Source: Pedobacter alluvionis (lineage in GTDB: Bacteria; Bacteroidota; Bacteroidia; Sphingobacteriales; Sphingobacteriaceae). Taken from it: 64,000 bases of DNA. Both the position numbers and the translations under genes were made by a program. The notes beneath the pieces were generated by a model. The model worked only from the letters and a program-made list of their open reading frames with translations, had not been told where the DNA came from and made no database searches. Below, piece after piece: positions 6,696-15,188 of this stretch; position 1 is the stretch's first letter; the number at the start of each line of letters is the position of its first letter. The DNA is taken from assembly GCF_003664035.1 (NCBI RefSeq), contig NZ_RCCK01000010.1, positions 558,001 to 622,000 on the forward strand. The letters are read 5' to 3'.

Positions 6696-8747
6696 TTACA
6701 ATTGAATAGAGAGGCCTGTATAAAAATTAATTCCCGCGGCTGGGTTAAAATACCTTCCATTGGCTGCGTTTAAGTCGTTGCCTAAACTGTATTTCACGTT
6801 GAGCAGATTGTTTACCCCCATAAATAGATCTAGATGAATTTTGTTGACGCTTAAATTTTTGATGCCGAATTTGCTTTCAACCAAATGATATCTTTTCGCA
6901 AAAACGGTATTGTTATCGTTTAAGGGGATTGAAGAGGTATAATTGTGTTGCACAAAAAGGTAAAATGACTTCGGAAAATTAAACTCCAAACTATTCACTA
7001 AAATGCTTTCCGGAACTCCGGTAAGTTTATTGCCGCTAAAATTAATTGTGCCGTTTACAAAATTTTCAAATCTAAAGTGGCTAAAAGTATAATTACTTCT
7101 CCATTGTAAACCTGTTAAAAAAGAGGAATTATTTCTGATGATCCAAAGGATAGTTTCCAGTTCAATTCCTTGCTGTTTGGTTCCCCCGGCATTGATAAAA
7201 TACTCGGTATCGTTTTGATTTAACCTTCTAACAATAGCATCCTTCAAGCGGTAAGTGAATAAGTTTCCGGCAGCGTAAAAACGGTTATTTTTGGTTTTAT
7301 AACGCAGGCCCAATTCATAATTCCAGCCTAGCTCTGCCTGTAAGTCATTATTGATATTGTTATCCGAAGACCTTACTTCTGCAATGGTTGGTGGCGAATA
7401 ACCTTTACTGATTGATGCCCTGGCCGAAAAATCAGAAGTGATGAGATAAGATAATGCTGCCTTTGGCATAAACTGGGCATCGAATTTTCTTTGTTTTGAG
7501 GAAATAACGACAGGGAAATAACTCTCGTAATTATACCTGTAGAAATTTAAACTCGAAGCAAGTTCGATCAGGAATTTATTGAGGATATCGAAGTTTAACC
7601 TCAAATAAGCAAAATCCTGACTGGCTTTTAAGCGGTCTGAAGCTTGCATTGCGGTAGCCTCTCCTCCGTTATTATTGAAATTGTTGATCTGGCTTTTTGT
7701 GGCTGAACTTTCTAACCCGATCTGAGCGTTAAATTTGAAATTTTCTTTTGTCTGCGCGTACTCTAAAAATGTTCTTAAGCCAAATGTACTTTCATAGCGC
7801 TGTTCGTAATTGGTAATGAAAGGATTTTTGAAATCGGTATAAGAGGTGAATAAAGCAATCACGTGTTTTAACCGTTGGCTGATCTGATAGGAGTTAGCTA
7901 TTCCTCCGTAAATAGTTTTATTGTAAATGGCAGCTTGCTGTGAAATGGCTCCTGGTAATGTTGATGTTGCGGGGCGGGCCAGTTTAGGGCTTAGGTCTAA
8001 TTGTGCAGCTGTTAAGCCACCTGGAGTTTCGTAATTTAAATCGCTATAAAAAGCAAAAGCCTTTAAACTACCGGCATTGCTATAATTCCATTGCTGCAAA
8101 GTTTGAAAATATTTTCTGTCCATTGCACTGTTTTGTCGATAGCCATCACTTCGCTGATAGCCTTCGCTAAAACTGAAACTGTACTTTTTATATTGCTGTT
8201 TGATCGATGCGGTTTGATGGAAGAGACCATATGAACCGCCAGTCGCTGAAACACTAATTTCATTATTGTTTATGGTTGGGGGAGTAATTAAAATGGCACC
8301 ACCTGTATTTGCACCAAAAATATTGGCTTCCGGCCCCTTATAAATTTCCATCATACCTACTGCAGAAACATCTAAAGCATTTAGGTAGGTATTTCCACCA
8401 GCATCAGTTAAGGGGAAATCATCGATGTAAATTTTAATATTTCGAATGCCAAAAGGAGACCGGAGTAAACTGCCACGGAGCGATAAACGATAGCTACCAG
8501 GCGAACGTTCTTCCATCCGTACCCCAGGTACAGTGTTTAACATGCTCACTAATGAACTGCTCGGTTGGTTTTTTATTAAGCTACTATCTATAACATTTAC
8601 AGCCGATACTGATCTTATTAAGGTTTGGTTGTTATAATAGCCCTTAACGGTAACATCTTCGAGTTTTTTGATCGAGTCAGGTTTAAGCGTCTGCGCTAAG
8701 CTGGTAAAAAAAAATAAGGTAAACAGTAAGGTAAAGTTCGATTTCAA
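6696..8747 (-). CDS. TonB-dependent outer-membrane receptor (FecA-like)
   Basis: A 683-residue protein with a signal peptide ending near SLAQ (residue about 19). It has a plug domain (about 40-155) containing VSMLNTVPGVRMEERS, RLSLRGS and IYIDDFPL, and the barrel motif EIYKGPEANIFGANTGGAI. A 22-strand-like barrel runs to a C-terminal aromatic-type ending. It should import an iron complex or other small ligand with TonB energy. There is no N-terminal carboxypeptidase-like domain and no SusD partner, so a siderophore or metal is more likely than a glycan. The start appears to be TTG (8747). The gene follows the sorbosone-dehydrogenase-like gene on the same strand with about 80 bases between. 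Confidence 0.9.
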   Translation of the reverse strand: MKSNFTLLFTLFFFTSLAQTLKPDSIKKLEDVTVKGYYNNQTLIRSVSAVNVIDSSLIKNQPSSSLVSMLNTVPGVRMEERSPGSYRLSLRGSLLRSPFGIRNIKIYIDDFPLTDAGGNTYLNALDVSAVGMMEIYKGPEANIFGANTGGAILITPPTINNNEISVSATGGSYGLFHQTASIKQQYKKYSFSFSEGYQRSDGYRQNSAMDRKYFQTLQQWNYSNAGSLKAFAFYSDLNYETPGGLTAAQLDLSPKLARPATSTLPGAISQQAAIYNKTIYGGIANSYQISQRLKHVIALFTSYTDFKNPFITNYEQRYESTFGLRTFLEYAQTKENFKFNAQIGLESSATKSQINNFNNNGGEATAMQASDRLKASQDFAYLRLNFDILNKFLIELASSLNFYRYNYESYFPVVISSKQRKFDAQFMPKAALSYLITSDFSARASISKGYSPPTIAEVRSSDNNINNDLQAELGWNYELGLRYKTKNNRFYAAGNLFTYRLKDAIVRRLNQNDTEYFINAGGTKQQGIELETILWIIRNNSSFLTGLQWRSNYTFSHFRFENFVNGTINFSGNKLTGVPESILVNSLEFNFPKSFYLFVQHNYTSSIPLNDNNTVFAKRYHLVESKFGIKNLSVNKIHLDLFMGVNNLLNVKYSLGNDLNAANGRYFNPAAGINFYTGLSIQL

Positions 8748-8769
8748 AATGGAAAGAGATTATTAGTTT

Positions 8770-8819
8770 AGCCACAAACCGGCAGATAAATTTACTACAT
8801 ATTCTGCTAGTCTGTGGCT
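8770..8819. repeat. Intergenic palindrome
   Basis: AGCCACA (8770-8776) pairs with TGTGGCT (8813-8819), and GCAGA (8782-8786) pairs with TCTGC (8803-8807). It resembles other CACAG/CTGTG hairpins in this window. It lies between two genes on the minus strand and could end or attenuate transcription of the upstream one. Confidence 0.5.
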
Positions 8820-8828
8820 GATGATAAA

Positions 8829-10148
8829 TTATTTTGCAGCTACCTTCCAGATCACACCGCTAACATCGTCTGCAACCAGTAAAGCACCATCAGGCGTTAG
8901 GGTAACTCCAACCGGACGACCATAAACTTCAGCCTTATCTTGGTCGGCAATAAAACCAGTTAAAAAATCTTCAGGTTTTCCGGTTAGTTTGCCGTCTTTA
9001 AAGGGTACGAATGCTACTTTATAGCCAGAAATTGCCGACCTGTTCCATGAGCCATGTTGACCAATAAATGCACCTCCCTGATATTTTTCCGGAAATTTGT
9101 TGCCTTTATAAAAAGCCAATCCTAAAGAAGCCGTATGTGCACCAACCGCAACATCAGGAGCGATGGCTTTTTTAACCATTTCAGGATTTTTGCCTTTTAA
9201 TCGGGGATCTTCATTCTGGCCAAAATATGAGTATGGCCAACCATAAAAAGCACCTTGTTTAACACTCGTAATGTAATCAGGAACCAGGTCGTCGCCTAGT
9301 CCATCCCGCTCGTTAACGGCTGTCCAAAGGATATTTGTAGATGGTGCCCAATCAATTCCAACGGGGTTTCGCAAACCACTGGCATAAATCTTTTCACCGG
9401 TCCCGTCTGGATTAATTTCTAAGATATTGGCTCTTCTTACCTCATTTTCCATTCCGTTTTCGCCAACATTACTGCCGGATCCAACAGTGATATAAATCTT
9501 GCTTTTATCGGCATTGGTAATGAGGTTTCTCGTCCAGTGGTTATTATAGCCTCCTGCCGGAAGGCTCAGGATTTTTTTACCTGTTGCAGTTATTTTGGTG
9601 TCACCTGTTTTATAAGGATATTGCCACAAACCATCAGTATTGGCTACATAAAATGAATTGCCAATAATCAGAATGCCGAAGGGTTGGTTCAGGCCATTTA
9701 AAAAGGTGGTAACCATTTCGGGTTTACCATCTTTATTTTCATCGCGGTACAGTAGAATGGTATTGGCACTTTTTCCTGGTACTTCTGATTTTGCCTTGCC
9801 TGTTACCGTATTAGCAACTGCTTCTACGGCACTTCTTTCTGAGTTGGAAAGTGCTACCAATACATCACCATTGGGCGCTATGTAGGTATTGCGTGGGCTT
9901 TTAATGTTCGCTGCAAATTTAGTTACCACAAAGCCTTCTGGTGCAACAGGGGTTTTTCCATCTGGCCAGCCAATTACCTTGCTGAATTTATTTTTAGCAG
10001 CATTGGTATCCGGAGCTGGCAAATTTACCGCCCCGGTTTTGGTTGTTATGGTGGTATCTTCTCCCTGTTTTTGTGAATTCGAACTGGATTGGCATCCAAA
10101 AAGGACGGCAGTAGAAAGCATTGATGCGTAAAAAATCTTGTTTTTCAT
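8829..10148 (-). CDS. PQQ-type sugar/sorbosone dehydrogenase-like lipoprotein
   Basis: A 439-residue beta-propeller protein of the glucose/sorbosone dehydrogenase family. Blades are indicated by repeats such as SPRNTYIAPNGDVLVA, LNQPFGILIIGNSFYVANT, YASGLRNPVGIDW and GRPVGVTLTPDGALLVADD. The N-terminus carries a lipobox (LFGC, Cys19), so it is anchored in the envelope, probably the periplasm. The family oxidises sugars using PQQ, but many members have lost activity, and I cannot verify the cofactor site by eye. Start ATG at 10148. It may be cotranscribed with the downstream TonB receptor. Family call is strong; substrate unknown. Confidence 0.88.
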   Translation of the reverse strand: MKNKIFYASMLSTAVLFGCQSSSNSQKQGEDTTITTKTGAVNLPAPDTNAAKNKFSKVIGWPDGKTPVAPEGFVVTKFAANIKSPRNTYIAPNGDVLVALSNSERSAVEAVANTVTGKAKSEVPGKSANTILLYRDENKDGKPEMVTTFLNGLNQPFGILIIGNSFYVANTDGLWQYPYKTGDTKITATGKKILSLPAGGYNNHWTRNLITNADKSKIYITVGSGSNVGENGMENEVRRANILEINPDGTGEKIYASGLRNPVGIDWAPSTNILWTAVNERDGLGDDLVPDYITSVKQGAFYGWPYSYFGQNEDPRLKGKNPEMVKKAIAPDVAVGAHTASLGLAFYKGNKFPEKYQGGAFIGQHGSWNRSAISGYKVAFVPFKDGKLTGKPEDFLTGFIADQDKAEVYGRPVGVTLTPDGALLVADDVSGVIWKVAAK

Positions 10149-10857
10149 GTTAACCGGTTTTTTGATTAAGAATTTATCTGAAAAATTATAACATCAAAAA
10201 CGACGAGAAGTTTTTAGCTCTGGTATAATTGCCACAAGGCTAAAATAATAAAAGGAAAGCACCCGAGAGCACCTTCCTGGAGAGCGCATGTTATTTTTCC
10301 CTGTTTAATGCCATAATAATAACAAGGAAGTACTTTTATATTCCTTTAAATTGAGTTTTTGATTGATCTATAAAATCAGATCAGGAAATGATATAATTTG
10401 AGCTTGTGGGAGTGGAGTAAAGGAATTTGATCATAAAATTTTCCGGCGTTAATTTGAAAACCATTAATTAGAACTAAATTACAGTATTACACCTAATTTT
10501 TTAGTTAAATTTTGTTAAATCGTTTTTAACGCTAGGTTGATTTTTCCTGGTCTTTATTTAACATTGAGTTAATTTCATACTTCTCGTCCTCTCTAAAAAT
10601 AAGGCCCCAAAATCTTTCTGAAGATCAAATAGCTTTTGCTCGTTCATAAGGCTTTGACTTTTAGGTATTCAGCCTTGCCACTAACGCTTTGGGTCTTGCG
10701 TTTAATTTTATGCGATATAACAGATTGAAGTTGGATTCTCCCTCCAATTTTGGCAAACCACTTGTTAGTGGCAGGTATTCTCGTATTTAGTTATAACACT
10801 AAGAAAAGAATTAAATAAATTCCGGTACAGTATTTACTCTAAAATTTGTAAGTATGA
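10149..10857. other. AT-rich gene-free stretch left of the restriction-modification genes
   Basis: No open frame of note on either strand. It contains an attC-like imperfect palindrome (10675-10772, listed separately) and, near 10243-10290, a GAGAGCACC/GGAGAGCGC imperfect inverted repeat of unknown meaning. The base composition is more AT-rich than that of the flanking core genes. Confidence 0.5.
10675..10772 (-). repeat. attC-like imperfect palindrome
   Basis: The outer arms TGCCACTAAC (10675-10684) and GTTAGTGGCA (10763-10772) are exact complements. Read on the minus strand, the element opens with CACTAACAAG and closes with AAGCGTTAGTG. This is the TAACAA...GCGTTA layout typical of integron attC sites. 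A second, imperfect inner stem (GGCAAACC against GGGTCTTGC) leaves bulges, again as in attC. It lies 86 bases after the stop of the putative endonuclease gene, where a cassette's attC would be. No integron integrase is in the window. Confidence 0.45.
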
Positions 10858-11967
10858 CTATTGTGTTTGTTTGACAAATAATATATCAGATTTACAGTGA
10901 AATATTTGTTGTGTTTTATTCCAAAAGAATTCGGTATTAAGCCTATCTAGATCGATTGTAATAGTGTCTAAATGCTCATTTATTTTTTGTCTTAAAAAAA
11001 CAATATTTCTCTTTAATTTCCAGCTGTTTGAAATGTCTGTTTCATCAGTTAGTACAAGAAAGAATCTATTTGATGCATCAAATCTTGCTTCACCTTGATT
11101 TTCATAAAACCAAATTTTTAATTCCTCAGGGTTAGCTTCAGCTTCTGAAATAATTTCCCTTTTTTGTAATTTTAATTCTGCAATAAATTGTTTTGCTTCA
11201 TCTCTTTGGTCCTCATTAACTTTATTATATAGGTGAAGCTTCAGTGCTCTGTCCTTTAAATCATTAGGAATAAGTATATTCAATTTGCGGCATATTTGTT
11301 TCAATTTGGTTATCTCATTTCCATATCCTCTAATTCGTAATTTTTCAATAAGCAATTGTTCAGGGAAATAGGTCACCTTTAAATCAAACGGGATATTCTG
11401 GATAAAAAAATCAATTTTCTTTACTAACCCAACAGTAGGCAATACATTTGGATGATCCTTAAATAAATCCTCTATAAGTATTGATGTCCAATGATTATAC
11501 CATGAATTTAAAGTATATCCCTTTAGGCTTGTGAGTATGCTTCCCTCGATCTCTTCACTGATTCTATCAAAAGATTGTATCTTTTTTACATAATTATCAA
11601 CAATATTTTTTTCAAGACTATTGCCAAAAGACCCGCCCCAATCAAAATGTTGTAATCGACTTAATTGATCAACTAAATGTTCCTCGTTTTGAAGTCTACC
11701 AAGTCTTTCCTCTTGATATTTCTGATTAATGAATGCATTTATATGTTCATCTGTAATATTAGCAAGCTCAAAGATATGAGGGAAATATTGTCGTGATTGA
11801 AGTGTAGATATATCAATGTTGTGGACTGTACAAAATTCTTTCATAGCTTTACTACGAGACATACTTCTTAGTTTTAAAAACCTTGTACCTCGGTTATCCT
11901 TTTCTATACTTAGAAAATCATCTTTTCTGAAAAAATCATCCAGTTGCGCAAAACTCAAGTTTGTCAT
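10858..11967 (-). CDS. Putative restriction endonuclease (PD-(D/E)XK-like)
   Basis: A 369-residue cytosolic protein with no family that I can name with certainty. Near residues 156-201 there is NSWYNHWTSILIEDLF followed by KKIDFFIQNIPFDLKVTYFP. D186 and D195-x-K197 fit the core of a PD-(D/E)XK nuclease, with W/N residues upstream as often seen. The gene overlaps the end of a DNA methyltransferase gene by 32 bases, the usual arrangement of a type II restriction-modification pair. The charged N-terminal third, with the 'SRLQHFDWGGSFG' segment, could contribute DNA recognition. The nuclease role is inferred from position and motif. The gene is AT-rich relative to its surroundings, in line with transfer. 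Confidence 0.65.
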   Translation of the reverse strand: MTNLSFAQLDDFFRKDDFLSIEKDNRGTRFLKLRSMSRSKAMKEFCTVHNIDISTLQSRQYFPHIFELANITDEHINAFINQKYQEERLGRLQNEEHLVDQLSRLQHFDWGGSFGNSLEKNIVDNYVKKIQSFDRISEEIEGSILTSLKGYTLNSWYNHWTSILIEDLFKDHPNVLPTVGLVKKIDFFIQNIPFDLKVTYFPEQLLIEKLRIRGYGNEITKLKQICRKLNILIPNDLKDRALKLHLYNKVNEDQRDEAKQFIAELKLQKREIISEAEANPEELKIWFYENQGEARFDASNRFFLVLTDETDISNSWKLKRNIVFLRQKINEHLDTITIDLDRLNTEFFWNKTQQIFHCKSDILFVKQTQ

Positions 11968-13510
11968 TTAATATCCATTTATTGCTATTGTCAAAACCGA
12001 AATTCTTAATTAAAATATCTAACAAATCTATATTTCCTATAATAAATTTTTTAGTGAAAATAATTTTCATAATTCTCAAAAATATTTCGTTTGTATCAAG
12101 AGGTTCTTGATACAACCAGCTTTCAATCTCATTTTTAAAAAGCTTTTCAGTTTGTGCTTCTGTAAGAATTATTGAATTCATACTTGGAGATTTTTCTAGT
12201 GTGATTAAAACATCACCTTTTATACTTTTCGCGCGATTTATCTGCCGAGGAGTAAACGATTTTTGAACTAACCAATCAAAATCCACTAGTTCAAAACCAT
12301 TTTCTATGCACGCATTAGTGATGGCTTTCCATTCTAACCCAGACAATGAATGGTAAGTTAAAGAAAAATGGCCTCCTGATTTTAATACTCTTCTAATTTC
12401 TGAAAAAGCTTCATTAATTTCTGATTCAAATTTGGCGGTATTCTTGTTTCTAGATTTACTATCTGATATTACAATCTCTTCTTCATAATTTGGAGAAAAT
12501 TTTAGCCATGAGTTCCAAATTATGCTTTGTTCAAAATATGGAACAGCATCGCCGTAAGGAGGATCCGTAAAAACATAATCTATTGATTCACTTGGTATTT
12601 TTAAACTTTTAGCATCATATTTAGTAACTTCATATTGACTATTTGCTTTAGTGAAAAGATGGTTTTCAAAATAACTTAAAAAATCCTTTTTTCCTTTTAA
12701 TATTTTATTAAATCTATTTTCAAAATATTGGAGAACATTATTCTCCAAATAAGTATCTCCAATATAAAACCCAGTCATCCATGCCCCTTGAGACATATCA
12801 CCTCTAGTCTTTATAGGAGGAACTAACTTTGAACAATTAGCAAGGTTAGCTGTAAAAGCTAGCTTGAATAAATCCCTTTCATTTCCAGAAGACTTTCTTT
12901 CAATTAATGCGAGAAGCCTAGCATGACAGGCTAACGTTCTTTTGGTGAATAAATCAGCAACTGTCATTCCTTTTTTGGCAGAAATTCTTGAGTTTTCAAT
13001 CAATTTCACTGTTGGATACCAATCTTCAATTTTTTGCTCCTCTTCATACTTAAGATAATTTTCGATTTGGCTTTGCGTGAAAGTAATTTCTTGTGTTTTA
13101 TTATTTTCAGTAGACTTGTACTTTGCTTTTACAGGAACATCTTTGTTATTTCTAAGAACATTAATAAGCTGGATTTCATTTGCTCCTAGTTTAAATTTAA
13201 ACCATTCATTTACATACGAGCTAAATTCATTTTTTATTTCTACCCATTCCATTTCAAGTTTATTTAAATCAATTTCCTTTGTTAGCAATTGATTATTGAT
13301 GAAATTTGCAATAGGGTTTAAGTCATTTGAGATAATGTTTCTATTTAACAAAAAAGCTTCACAACAGAATACACCATAGCCAGAGAACGGATCAAGAACT
13401 GTATCGCCTTCAACCGTAAACTTTTCTATTAAATCTTTTAAGTCATTAGATGGCTTTTTACCCCAGTACTTATGCATCTCATATCTATCTCTCTTCTGTT
13501 TTTCAGCCAT
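11936..13510 (-). CDS. DNA amino-methyltransferase (N6-adenine or N4-cytosine), modification subunit
   Basis: A 524-residue SAM-dependent DNA methyltransferase. After the N-terminal HKYWGKKP segment comes the SAM-binding motif DPFSGYG (40-46), then SNDLNPIANF. The catalytic motif DPPYGD is at 316-321, and SGGHFSLTYHS lies at about 387. The DPPY motif indicates methylation of an exocyclic amino group. The roughly 200 residues between the two motifs probably include the target-recognition part. It is the first gene of a two-gene operon with the putative endonuclease, overlapping by 32 bases. Start ATG at 13510. The methyltransferase call is firm; target sequence and base are unknown. Confidence 0.88.
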   Translation of the reverse strand: MAEKQKRDRYEMHKYWGKKPSNDLKDLIEKFTVEGDTVLDPFSGYGVFCCEAFLLNRNIISNDLNPIANFINNQLLTKEIDLNKLEMEWVEIKNEFSSYVNEWFKFKLGANEIQLINVLRNNKDVPVKAKYKSTENNKTQEITFTQSQIENYLKYEEEQKIEDWYPTVKLIENSRISAKKGMTVADLFTKRTLACHARLLALIERKSSGNERDLFKLAFTANLANCSKLVPPIKTRGDMSQGAWMTGFYIGDTYLENNVLQYFENRFNKILKGKKDFLSYFENHLFTKANSQYEVTKYDAKSLKIPSESIDYVFTDPPYGDAVPYFEQSIIWNSWLKFSPNYEEEIVISDSKSRNKNTAKFESEINEAFSEIRRVLKSGGHFSLTYHSLSGLEWKAITNACIENGFELVDFDWLVQKSFTPRQINRAKSIKGDVLITLEKSPSMNSIILTEAQTEKLFKNEIESWLYQEPLDTNEIFLRIMKIIFTKKFIIGNIDLLDILIKNFGFDNSNKWILNDKLEFCATG

Positions 13511-13706
13511 CTTTATTCTTCTTATTAAATAAATTAAAATTAGCCCATCTAAACTAGTGAATAGGTAATTTTAATTTTATGCAATATAGTAGGTTAAGAT
13601 GATTTTTTGAAACTTTAATTTTTAGATATTGAACCATACAATCTCTAGGTATATTGTAACATTGTGATTGCTTTTTAAATGATTTTATCTGTTTATCTTC
13701 AACTAT

Positions 13707-13880
13707 TTAATTATTTATTTGCATTTTTTGCCACGCTTTTAAACTTTGGTTCCATTTAACATCAGTCAGTCTTTTATACGGCATTAAATCTGCGCTCTTT
13801 TCAAAAGAAACAGCAGTTCTATTTTGTTTTTTGTTCACAACTACTGCAGCATACCATATAAATTTTTCTTCATTTATCAT
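13707..13880 (-). pseudogene. Truncated tyrosine-recombinase-like N-terminal fragment
   Basis: A 57-codon frame from ATG at 13880 to TAA at 13707. The peptide contains NRTAVSFEKSADLMPYKRL and then VKWNQSLKAWQ. This resembles the start of Bacteroidota site-specific recombinases, where a segment of the type '(G)xxWsxxxkxWh' precedes the arm- and core-binding domains. The frame stops where that domain would continue, so no catalytic region is left. The frame lies about 200 bases upstream of the methyltransferase gene. The resemblance is from memory of the family and is modest. Confidence 0.4.
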
Positions 13881-14026
13881 TTCTCCCTCTGTTTTATCAG
13901 TAAAATTTTATCGTTTTCAAGGGGGAGGTATTCATATTCATAAACAAAAAATATAGATTACTATTTTTGGGTTGAAAAAGTATGTATTCGAATAGATTTA
14001 AACTTTTTCTAATCAGCTGATCACGT

Positions 14027-14167
14027 TTAATTAAGTTTTGCTTTCTGCATTTTATTCTTCAAAATCTTCCAATTCTTTTTGTAATCTGGATAATTTGCTT
14101 GATATACGAATAATCGTTGATTTTGATCTGTTAATAACAAATACCAATCAGTTTTTAAGTGGTACAT
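14027..14167 (-). CDS. Possible 46-residue small protein
   Basis: ATG at 14167 to TAA at 14027. The product is MYHLKTDWYLLLTDQNQRLF followed by a Lys-, Tyr- and Trp-rich tail (YPDYKKNWKILKN). Its composition looks protein-like, with alternating hydrophobic residues and a basic end. I do not recognise it. It follows the lipoprotein gene (14220-14792) on the same strand by about 50 bases. It could be a real small gene or the tail of a decayed one. Confidence 0.3.
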   Translation of the reverse strand: MYHLKTDWYLLLTDQNQRLFVYQANYPDYKKNWKILKNKMQKAKLN

Positions 14168-14219
14168 TGTTTCAAAATATTTTTTTTGATCGGTATTGGG
14201 AAATTTTACTTATCGTAGA

Positions 14220-14792
14220 TTATTTTACCAGGTTTTCCTGTAATTTTTTCTCGATGTCTTTAGCATTTAGTAACAATGCAGAGAATTGTGGATCGGATTT
14301 CACCAATAAGAATTTCCCATTAGGAAGCACAATGGCTGAAGTACCGCAGGTGGTTACCTCGTTAAATAATAATTTTTTTAGAAAACCGGAATCGGTTTCT
14401 ATTTCCAAACCTTTGGATTTAACCGGGCTGAAACTTTTTCCTTCCTCCCGGTATTGGTAAATGGCAACATTTGATCTGGCCTCGGCTTTTTCCTGAATGT
14501 TTTTTTGAAAGGTCCATCTTACATTATTCAGGAATTCTGCGTTCTGGTATCTAAGGTCTCTCCAGCAGTCGTCTTTATTGAAATCGTATTTAATAATGAT
14601 GGTGTCTTTTAAAGCAAGCCTTTCATTTTGTTTTAAGAAAGTATGCAGCGAATCGATCTGGGCTTCGGTTAATGTGCCCGCCTGATAACGTTTTTCTTCA
14701 TTAATATAAAGTTTTGGGGAACAGGCATATAGAAAAATGGAAAGAAAGATAAAGGTAAATAACTGAGATTTGATTTTAGAGATAGGTTTCAT
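14220..14792 (-). CDS. Putative lipoprotein of unknown function
   Basis: A product of about 190 residues whose N-terminus has basic residues, a hydrophobic stretch (LFTFIFLSIF) and the lipobox LYAC, so it should be lipid-anchored. ATG at 14792 is preferred to 14804 because it places the basic n-region first. The body has DCWRDLRYQNAEFLNNVRW and a late VTTCGTSAIVLPNGKFLLVK segment. The latter resembles a beta-hairpin seen in small envelope proteins. No catalytic motif is recognised. It is monocistronic or followed by the possible 46-residue gene. Confidence 0.7.
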   Translation of the reverse strand: MKPISKIKSQLFTFIFLSIFLYACSPKLYINEEKRYQAGTLTEAQIDSLHTFLKQNERLALKDTIIIKYDFNKDDCWRDLRYQNAEFLNNVRWTFQKNIQEKAEARSNVAIYQYREEGKSFSPVKSKGLEIETDSGFLKKLLFNEVTTCGTSAIVLPNGKFLLVKSDPQFSALLLNAKDIEKKLQENLVK

Positions 14793-14804
14793 TTTTGTGA
14801 GCAT

Positions 14805-15188
14805 TAATGTCGAATTTCCTGATCAGATTTAGATTTCCTGATCAGGAGAATTCTTAAAAATAAATTTAAAACTAAAAATTTATTAGACAATACTTTTCAG
14901 TAGAAATTTCGTCATTTCGACTGAAGCGCAGCGAAATGGAGAAATCTACCTCTATAGATATCTCGCAGGCGGGAACCTTAAAGCTTATTGCATTAAGATT
15001 ATTCACAAGTTTCCCTTGTTTCAAAGGCATTCATGAGCACTTCGTGGTTCCCAATCGTGTTGGGAATGACGCCCCTCGCAGTATGTCAATTCTCTAAAAT
15101 CCAACTGTCATCCATGTATTTTTATGAAATAAATTGAAACTCAGCATTGACGATACCTTAAATCAATCAGCTACATTGGAGTTTCAAC
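14805..15188. repeat. Intergenic region with dispersed palindromic repeat
   Basis: Bases 14910-14947 (CGTCATTTCGACTGAAGCGC, then agcgaaatggagaaatct) match the repeat family also seen at 2697 and 63047. The distal part near 15060-15072 (TTGGGAATGACG) supplies an inverted end, so the block 14910-15072 can close as a long imperfect hairpin. No gene is evident. Confidence 0.65.

Larger units (their letters stand above)
13511..14219. other. AT-rich stretch right of the restriction-modification genes with small open frames
   Basis: It carries two short minus-strand frames (listed at 13707-13880 and 14027-14167). It also holds a 21-bp near-copy (13570-13590) of sequence inside the attC-like palindrome (10700-10720): TTTAATTTTATGC, one variable base, then ATATA, with 18 of 21 positions matching. 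No full gene is present. It reads as the scarred edge of an accessory island. Confidence 0.5.

Noticed and set aside
10243..10310. Riboswitch upstream of the sorbosone-dehydrogenase-like gene
   Set aside because: An imperfect inverted repeat is present, but I could not match it to the core of any riboswitch class.
14038..14460. Plus-strand open frame of 140 codons
   Set aside because: It is antisense to the lipoprotein gene at 14220-14792 and runs out into AT-rich DNA.
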